Assembly: GCA_012032575.1 (NCBI GenBank)
Contig: JAAUSP010000224.1
Coordinates: 1 to 10,762, forward strand
Direction: 5' to 3'
Source: Anaerolineales bacterium
GTDB lineage: Bacteria > Chloroflexota > Anaerolineae > 4572-78 > J111
DNA: 10,762 bases
The notes under the pieces are model-generated. The model was not told the DNA's origin, ran no database searches, and saw nothing but the letters and a program-made list of their open reading frames with translations. The position numbers and the translations under genes are program-made. Shown piece after piece: positions 6,490-10,762 of the stretch (position 1 is its first letter; each line of letters opens with the position of its first letter).

Positions 6490-6798
6490 ATGCAGCGCCT
6501 ACAAATTTCTCTTGACGAAAACCAATACGAATTTCTGCGATCCGAGGCGTTCATTACGGGCCAAAGCATGGCGGCCCTTTTGCGAGATTTGCTCGACGAA
6601 GTGATCCAAAAACGGCAAGATGAAATCCTGCGCGATGACCCCATCTGGCAGGCCATTGGCGTGGCCGAAGAAATCGAAGGGCCAACCGATGTCAGCGCTA
6701 ACGTAGACCGCTACCTCTACGGTGAACCCGTCGAGGCAGTCAACAGCCAGTTGCTTTTGAAAGTAGCCGAGGCCCCCGATGAGTACCTTGCTGATTGA
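6490..6798 (+). CDS. ribbon-helix-helix (CopG/VapB-like) antitoxin
   Basis: A 102-residue protein. The N-terminus MQRLQISLDENQYEFLRSEA (1-20) has a short beta strand with alternating hydrophobic residues, followed by two helices (TGQSMAALLRDLLDEVI, 23-39), the ribbon-helix-helix DNA-binding pattern. The middle resembles antitoxins paired with PIN toxins (DDPIWQAIGVAEE, then DVSANVDRYLYG at 67-78). The tail of about 20 residues probably binds and blocks the toxin. The toxin gene overlaps its 3' end by 20 bases, so the two are translationally coupled. The palindrome in the promoter fits self-repression by this protein, alone or with the toxin. I am confident of the class but not of a specific name. 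Confidence 0.82.
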   Translation: MQRLQISLDENQYEFLRSEAFITGQSMAALLRDLLDEVIQKRQDEILRDDPIWQAIGVAEEIEGPTDVSANVDRYLYGEPVEAVNSQLLLKVAEAPDEYLAD

Positions 6799-7182
6799 CA
6801 CCAGCGCTCTGCACGCGCTCAACTACGCGCGGGACGACAATCACGCCCGCGCGGTCGCCTATTTTAAATCATTAGCCGGGCGGGTCAAGCCGCTTTTGAC
6901 CGAGTACGTTTTGTGGAAACGATGAATCTCACCAAAGCCAGGTTGGGACCTGGCTATGCTATTGCCTTTGGCCGTCAATTAAAGGCCAGCCGAGCGTTTT
7001 TCACTGTGCCTTTGAATGACGACGACAAAAGAGTCACCTGGGAAATCTTTCAGCAGTATCATGATAAGGCCTGGAGCTACACCGATTGTTCCTTGTTGGC
7101 CGTCGCCCGCCGCGTGGGGACTCGCCGCATTTTTGCTTTTGACCACCATTTTCAACAAATGGGGCTGGAAGTGGTACCATAA
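6779..7182 (+). CDS. PIN-domain toxin (VapC-like ribonuclease), frameshifted
   Basis: A PIN-domain endoribonuclease that would cut RNA using Mg2+ held by conserved acidic residues. ATG 6779 inside the antitoxin gene opens STLLIDTSALHAL with Asp7. The frame stops at TGA 6923-6925 after TEYVLWKR. Restoring one G at the GTGG of 6913-6916 gives TEYVLVETMNLTKARLG, the usual N/E-x-VLxET segment, and carries Glu47, Asp103 (YTDCS) and Asp122 (FAFDHHF), so all four catalytic acids are present in a 134-residue product of normal PIN length. The true start cannot be GTG 6913, since that piece lacks Asp7. If the missing base is real, the toxin is dead and the antitoxin is an orphan; if it is an assembly error, the pair is complete. 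Confidence 0.82.
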
Positions 7183-7184
7183 TT

Positions 7185-7200
7185 GAGGAGGCTGCCGATG
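7185..7200 (+). promoter_or_regulatory. Shine-Dalgarno deciding the Uma2 start
   Basis: GAGGAGG at 7185-7191, six bases before ATG 7198, shows that translation begins at 7198 and not at the in-frame TTG 7183, which would lie across the Shine-Dalgarno itself. The site begins right after the toxin stop, so the gene is likely in the same transcript. Confidence 0.75.
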
Positions 7201-7818
7201 ATCGAAGTAGCTGCGCCAAAAACCGAGCGAGTAGTTGAAAAAATTAGCTACGATGAGTTTTTGCGAAAATACAGTGGTGTCCATGCCGAATGGATAGGTG
7301 GGGAGGTTATTACCCTGATAACAGCTTCGAACAGACATCAAGACCTGGTTGACTGGTTAATTGCCATTTTGCGGATGTTCGTAGAAACTTACAATCTGGG
7401 GTGGATTCGGTCAGCTCCGTTCAACATGCAAATGCCCCACCTGGAGCGAGGCCGGGAGCCGGATATTCTGTTTGTGGCGCAGGAACGGCTGCATATTGTT
7501 CAATCCTCCCACCTGGCCGAAGCCGCCGATTTGGTCATCGAAATTGTCTCGCCTGAAAGTATCGGGCGCGACCGGGGCGAGAAATTTGTCGAATATGAAG
7601 CCGCCGGGGTGCGTGAATACTGGCTGATTGACCCCGACCGCCAGCAGGCCGAATTTTACCGCCTGACCGAAGCCGGACGCTACCACCTGATTTTCCCCGG
7701 CGACGAAGGCATTTTCCGTTCTGAGGTATTATCAGGCTTTTGGCTGAAAACAGAGTGGTTGTGGCAGGAGCACCTGCCAAAAGTGCTCGATACAGCGCGA
7801 GAGTTGCGTCTGTTATAA
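7198..7818 (+). CDS. Uma2 family (DUF820) PD-(D/E)XK endonuclease-like protein
   Basis: A 206-residue protein with the full Uma2/DUF820 pattern. The N-terminus has YDEFLRKYSG then EWIGGEVI (31-38). The nuclease-like core has REPDILFV with Asp89, LVIEIVSPES with Glu115, and GEKFVEYEAAGVREYWLIDP (127-146) with Lys129. All residues of the PD-(D/E)XK active site are visible and the length is normal. The family is greatly expanded in cyanobacteria and Chloroflexota, often as many diverged copies, but its biological role is not settled; DNA cleavage is inferred from fold. It follows the toxin by 15 bases, so it may be co-transcribed with the toxin-antitoxin pair. The frame is intact and base use resembles the neighbours. 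Confidence 0.88.
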   Translation: MIEVAAPKTERVVEKISYDEFLRKYSGVHAEWIGGEVITLITASNRHQDLVDWLIAILRMFVETYNLGWIRSAPFNMQMPHLERGREPDILFVAQERLHIVQSSHLAEAADLVIEIVSPESIGRDRGEKFVEYEAAGVREYWLIDPDRQQAEFYRLTEAGRYHLIFPGDEGIFRSEVLSGFWLKTEWLWQEHLPKVLDTARELRLL

Positions 7819-7878
7819 TCACCTGCCACAGAGCCAATAAACAGCCTCAATGCTGAGTAAATCCTCGCCCAACCAACC

Positions 7879-10133
7879 ATGAGCACAGCCTTAACCGACG
7901 TCGAAAAAATCCGCCGCATGCCCTGGCTGCTGACCGGAGACCTGTTGAACGCGGCCTTTTTTTCGCTCACCTTTACCGGGCCGGTTTTTCTCCTGTTTCT
8001 GGATGAATTAAAACTCAACGCCGGTCAGATTGGCCTGCTGCTCTCGTTGATCCCTTTTGCCGGTATCATTGCCCCTTTTATTGCGCCGACCGTGGCTCGT
8101 TTTGGGTTTAAACGAGTTTTCATCACCTTTTGGACCATCCGCAAATTTGTCATCGCCCTGCTGCTGTTGACCCCGCTTGTGGTCGAGCGATTTGGCATCC
8201 ACGCCGCTTTTTTGTGGATAGGCGGGGTGATTTTTGCTTTTGCTGCCTGCCGGGCCATCGCCGAAACCGGCGGCTACCTCTGGCGCAAAGAGGCCATCCC
8301 CGGCTCGACCCAGGGCAAATACAGCGCCCTCAGCAATATGTATATGACCTTTAGCAGCATTGTGGTCACAGCCGGGGCGAGCTATGTGATTGGCTGGAGT
8401 ACCGGCCTGGGTCGCTTTATGCTTTTGATCATCATCGGGATTGGTTTTGGTTTCGCTTCTGTCTGGTGTTATGCCCGCGTCCCCGGCGAAAGGCCGCAGC
8501 CCTTCACCCCTTCTCACTCCAGCCACCTGAAAGGCATGCAGCAAGCTCTGAAAGACCGAGATTTTGTCTTTTTCCTCAGCGCCCTGGGGCTGGCGACCAT
8601 CGGCGGCACAGCGGTGATTTCGTTCATCCCGCTGTTTATGAAAGCACAGGTCGGTCTCAACGACGGTCAGGTCGTGCTGCTGAGTATCGGCACCTATACC
8701 GGGGCGCTGCTGCCGTCCTATCTGTGGGGCTGGGCCGCCGACCGCTATGGCAGCAAGCCGGTGATGCTGTTCAGCCTCAATTTGATGCTGTTATTGCCCC
8801 TGGCCTGGTTTGTCATACCGCGCCACAACTTTTTGAGTATGCCTCTGGCGATGCTCATTGCCTTTGTAGCCGGGGTCAGCAGCCTGGCCTGGCAAATCAG
8901 TTGGACCCGCTATCTGTTTGTCAACGCCATGCCGCTGGAGCATCGCTCGGCCTATACCGCCATCTACTATGCCTGGTTCGGCCTGGTCAGCGGCGTCGCC
9001 CCACTGCTGGGCGGCCAGTTGATTGAACTGTCAGCCGACATCGAGTCAGAATTTTTGCTATTCAAGCTCGACGCCTACACCCCGCTGCTTTTACTAAGTT
9101 TGCTATTTGTGGCCGCCAGCGTCATCGCCGTAGCCAAATTGAGGAGCAGCGAAGCGACGCCCTTCAGAAAATTTGCCGGACTCTTTGTGCAAGGGAATCC
9201 TATTCGCGCCCTGGAGTCAGTTATTCTGTACAATTTTGCCGGCGACGAAATCACCCGCATGAGCATTACCGCCCGCATGGGCGACGCCAAGAATCCGCTC
9301 AGCAGCCGCGAATTGATCGAAGCGCTCAAGGACCCCAGTTTCAATGTGCGTTACGAAGCCGTCCACTCCATTGGCCGGATGCCCGCCGAGCCGGAATTGG
9401 TGGACGCGCTGATCGCCATGCTAACCGAAGGTCCGTCGGAACTGACCTTTGCCGTGATTCGTTCCCTGGGCCGGTTGGGTGATCCCCGCGCTATCGAGCC
9501 GCTGCGCCAACAGCTCTTCTCCGGCTACCAACTGCTCCAGGCATCCAGCGCCCGCGCCCTGGCTATGCTCGGCGATGTTGACAGCCTGCCCCTCATTCTG
9601 GACAAATTCAGGCAAGAGTCTCATAATGGATTGCGAGTCACGTATGCTTCAGCCTTAGGGATTTTGCGAGTCGATCAAGCTACAGAGGAAATTTTTACCT
9701 TGCTACGCCAGACGGAATCGGAAACTTTACGCGGAGAAATTGGCCTGGCCCTGGCCCGCATTGCCGGGGATGAGCGTTACTATATGCAGGGCTGGCGCTC
9801 GTTGCAGGCCAATCCTTCGACTGCTACAGCCCAGGCACTGCTGACTCTGCAAAAACAGGCCAGACAGTCGGGGTGTGCGGCCTGCCTGGAATTAGCCGGT
9901 CACTGCGCCGAAAGTTTTGCCCGTAACGATATGGTGCAAGGCGTCAGTCAATTGCAGGCGTTGCTGGGCCAGCTTCCCCAACCAACCTCGACCCCACCCT
10001 GGTCACCGTGCTGAAGGAGTGCGCCGGCAGCCTGGCCGAATTCGGCCCCAACCGGCTTGAGTTCATTCTCCTCTCCCTGCACGCGCTCGATATTGCCCTA
10101 CCTCAACTCACTTCATCCCGAAATAGCCCCTGA
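7879..10133 (+). CDS. MFS transporter fused to C-terminal HEAT-like repeats (frameshift near the end)
   Basis: Residues about 15-425 form a 12-helix major facilitator transporter in the inner membrane. The loop WGWAADRYGSKPVM (about 283-296) is the canonical G-x-x-x-D-R-x-G-x-K signature in the second half, and APTVARFGFKRVF (about 73-85) is its degenerate partner in the first half. Residues from about 475 hold HEAT-like alpha repeats with the pattern LIEALKDPSFNVRYEAVHSI, then LVDALIAML, AVIRSLGRLGDPRAIEPL, ARALAMLGDVDSLPLIL and ASALGILRVDQATEEIF, which would face the cytoplasm and bind a partner. The frame stops at TGA 10012-10014. A one-base loss in CCCCAACC (9976-9983) would restore NLDPTLVTVLKECAGSLAEF and further helical sequence to TGA 10131-10133, giving 751 residues. 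Cargo is unknown. The start at ATG 7879 lacks a clear ribosome binding site. The next gene starts three bases after the repaired stop, which supports the repair. Confidence 0.82.
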
Positions 10134-10136
10134 TTT

Positions 10137-10762
10137 ATGAATCACGTATCACGTATCACGTATCACACCTCCCTCTTCCTCTTCCTTTTTGCCATCTACC
10201 TGCTGACCTATACCCCGCGGATCAACTCCAGCGATGGACTCGCCATGTTCTCCACTGCCGAAAGTTTGGTGCGGCGCGGGGCGCTGGACATCGAGCAAAT
10301 TCGCTGGATGGATTTGCAGCAGGGCACCTTTGGGCTGGATGGGCTGCTCTATTCCCGCAAGGGCATCGGCGTTCCGGTGGGACTGCTGCCGCTGACCTGG
10401 CTGGGACTGGTCGTCCCCTGGTGGGGCACCGTCAGTGCCAGCTTGCTCTTCAACACCATTGTCACCGCTTTGACTGCCGTTATCCTCTCGATCTACTTAC
10501 AGCAGCTCGGCTTCAGCCCCCACACCGGCCTGATCGTCGCCCTGACCTTTGGCCTGAGCACCCTGGCCTGGCCCTACGCCAAATCTTTGTTCAGCGACCC
10601 TTTTTCAGGGCTGCTGTTGCTGGCCGCCGCTTCTGCCCTGTTGAAGTACAGCAGGGGGGCAGAGGGGCAGAGGGGCAGGGGTGAAACAAATCGCTCCCCC
10701 GCTCCCCCGCTCCCTCGCACCCCTGCACTTCTATTCTATCCTTCCTCGCCGGTCTCTTTCTC
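10137..10762 (+). CDS. GT-C-type polytopic membrane glycosyltransferase, N-terminal part
   Basis: The start of a large membrane protein that runs off the window. After a first helix (13-26), TPRINSSDGLAMFSTAESLV (26-45) forms the first outer loop with Asp33 and Glu42 where GT-C enzymes carry catalytic acids, then DLQQGTFGLDGLLYSRKG (59-76), a pattern of GT39-like lipid-carrier-dependent glycosyltransferases. Further helices lie at about 78-92, 99-121, 130-145 and 156-170. The first ten residues are encoded by a heptamer repeat placed directly after ATG. From 10651 an octamer repeat is read as a hydrophilic insert. After it the starting frame gives FYPSSPVSF, while the frame one base back gives TSILSFLAGLFL, a typical next helix, so a frame break within the repeat is probable. 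The start is three bases past the repaired end of the MFS-HEAT gene. Confidence 0.7.
   Translation, partial: MNHVSRITYHTSLFLFLFAIYLLTYTPRINSSDGLAMFSTAESLVRRGALDIEQIRWMDLQQGTFGLDGLLYSRKGIGVPVGLLPLTWLGLVVPWWGTVSASLLFNTIVTALTAVILSIYLQQLGFSPHTGLIVALTFGLSTLAWPYAKSLFSDPFSGLLLLAAASALLKYSRGAEGQRGRGETNRSPAPPLPRTPALLFYPSSPVSF
10141..10166 (+). repeat. heptamer repeat ATCACGT directly after a start codon
   Basis: Three perfect copies of ATCACGT (10141, 10148, 10155) and a partial ATCAC (10162-10166), starting one base after the ATG of 10137-10139. It is translated as NHVSRITYH. Since seven is not a multiple of three, change by one unit would put the gene out of frame. Confidence 0.88.
10651..10726 (+). 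repeat. G-rich then C-rich octamer repeat with quadruplex potential
   Basis: Octamers of GCAGAGGG type (from 10651) are followed after a 14-base spacer by octamers of GCTCCCCC type (10693-10726). G-runs at 10654-10659, 1064-10667 region (10664-10667), 10672-10675 and 10678-10681 are separated by loops of four, four and two bases, a textbook G-quadruplex pattern. GCAGGGGTG (10675-10683) is the exact reverse complement of CACCCCTGC (10718-10726), so the two parts can also fold as a hairpin. Confidence 0.8.

Noticed and set aside
7819..7878. Promoter or terminator between Uma2 and the MFS gene
   Set aside because: No convincing stem with T-tract and no -35/-10 pair in these 60 bases.
8130..9026. 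Alternative + frames inside the MFS gene
   Set aside because: Compositionally biased, rich in Arg/Pro/Gly, and fully inside a convincing transporter frame.
1..10762. tRNA, rRNA, riboswitch or transposase genes
   Set aside because: None recognised on either strand by reading; a covariance-model scan could still find a small RNA.

Overview
All genes I can support lie on the + strand, close together and often overlapping. Outside one AT-rich gene the DNA is G+C-rich: the 60 bases from 541 hold 41 G/C. The mixture of polytopic GT-C-type glycosyltransferases, a flippase-like membrane protein, a UDP-sugar epimerase, a Uma2 nuclease, a PIN toxin pair, an MFS-HEAT fusion and many 7-8 bp short tandem repeats suggests a chromosomal accessory region of a Chloroflexota bacterium (Anaerolineae or a relative), probably from a metagenome. 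This placement is inference from style and content; no rRNA, tRNA or marker gene is present.

Layout: 1-201 is the tail of a D-2-hydroxyacid dehydrogenase. At 202-398 follow a 16-bp perfect palindrome and a Rho-independent terminator. 399-6340 is an envelope-glycan-like run: a SAM methyltransferase, an inserted AT-rich PD-(D/E)XK nuclease, a UDP-glucuronate-4-epimerase-like SDR protein, a YbhN/LPG-synthase-TM flippase-like protein and a GT-C glycosyltransferase. 6341-7818 is a small stress/defence-like block: a consensus promoter with an overlapping inverted repeat, a ribbon-helix-helix-type antitoxin, a PIN (VapC-like) toxin, and a Uma2 nuclease. 7879-10133 encodes an MFS transporter fused to HEAT-like repeats. 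10137 to the window end is the start of a second GT-C-type membrane protein.

Two things dominate a close reading. First, four genes (epimerase, first GT-C protein, PIN toxin, MFS-HEAT tail) have a clear frame break, and two more (dehydrogenase, last GT-C protein) a probable one. All six breaks go the same way: restoring one missing base rejoins the conserved protein. That is most simply explained by uncorrected deletion errors in the assembly, though real decay cannot be excluded. Second, seven arrays at six or more sites, with different 7- or 8-bp units, sit at gene ends, just after a start codon, in a leader, or in frame inside cytoplasmic loops of membrane proteins. They resemble the heptameric STRR class of cyanobacteria. 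Where a 7- or 8-mer lies inside a reading frame, gain or loss of one unit would change the frame, so some could act as slow phase switches.

The glycan genes would work together by making or epimerising a nucleotide sugar, transferring sugars from lipid carriers at the membrane, and moving or modifying a lipid-linked product; the exact glycan cannot be told from this window.
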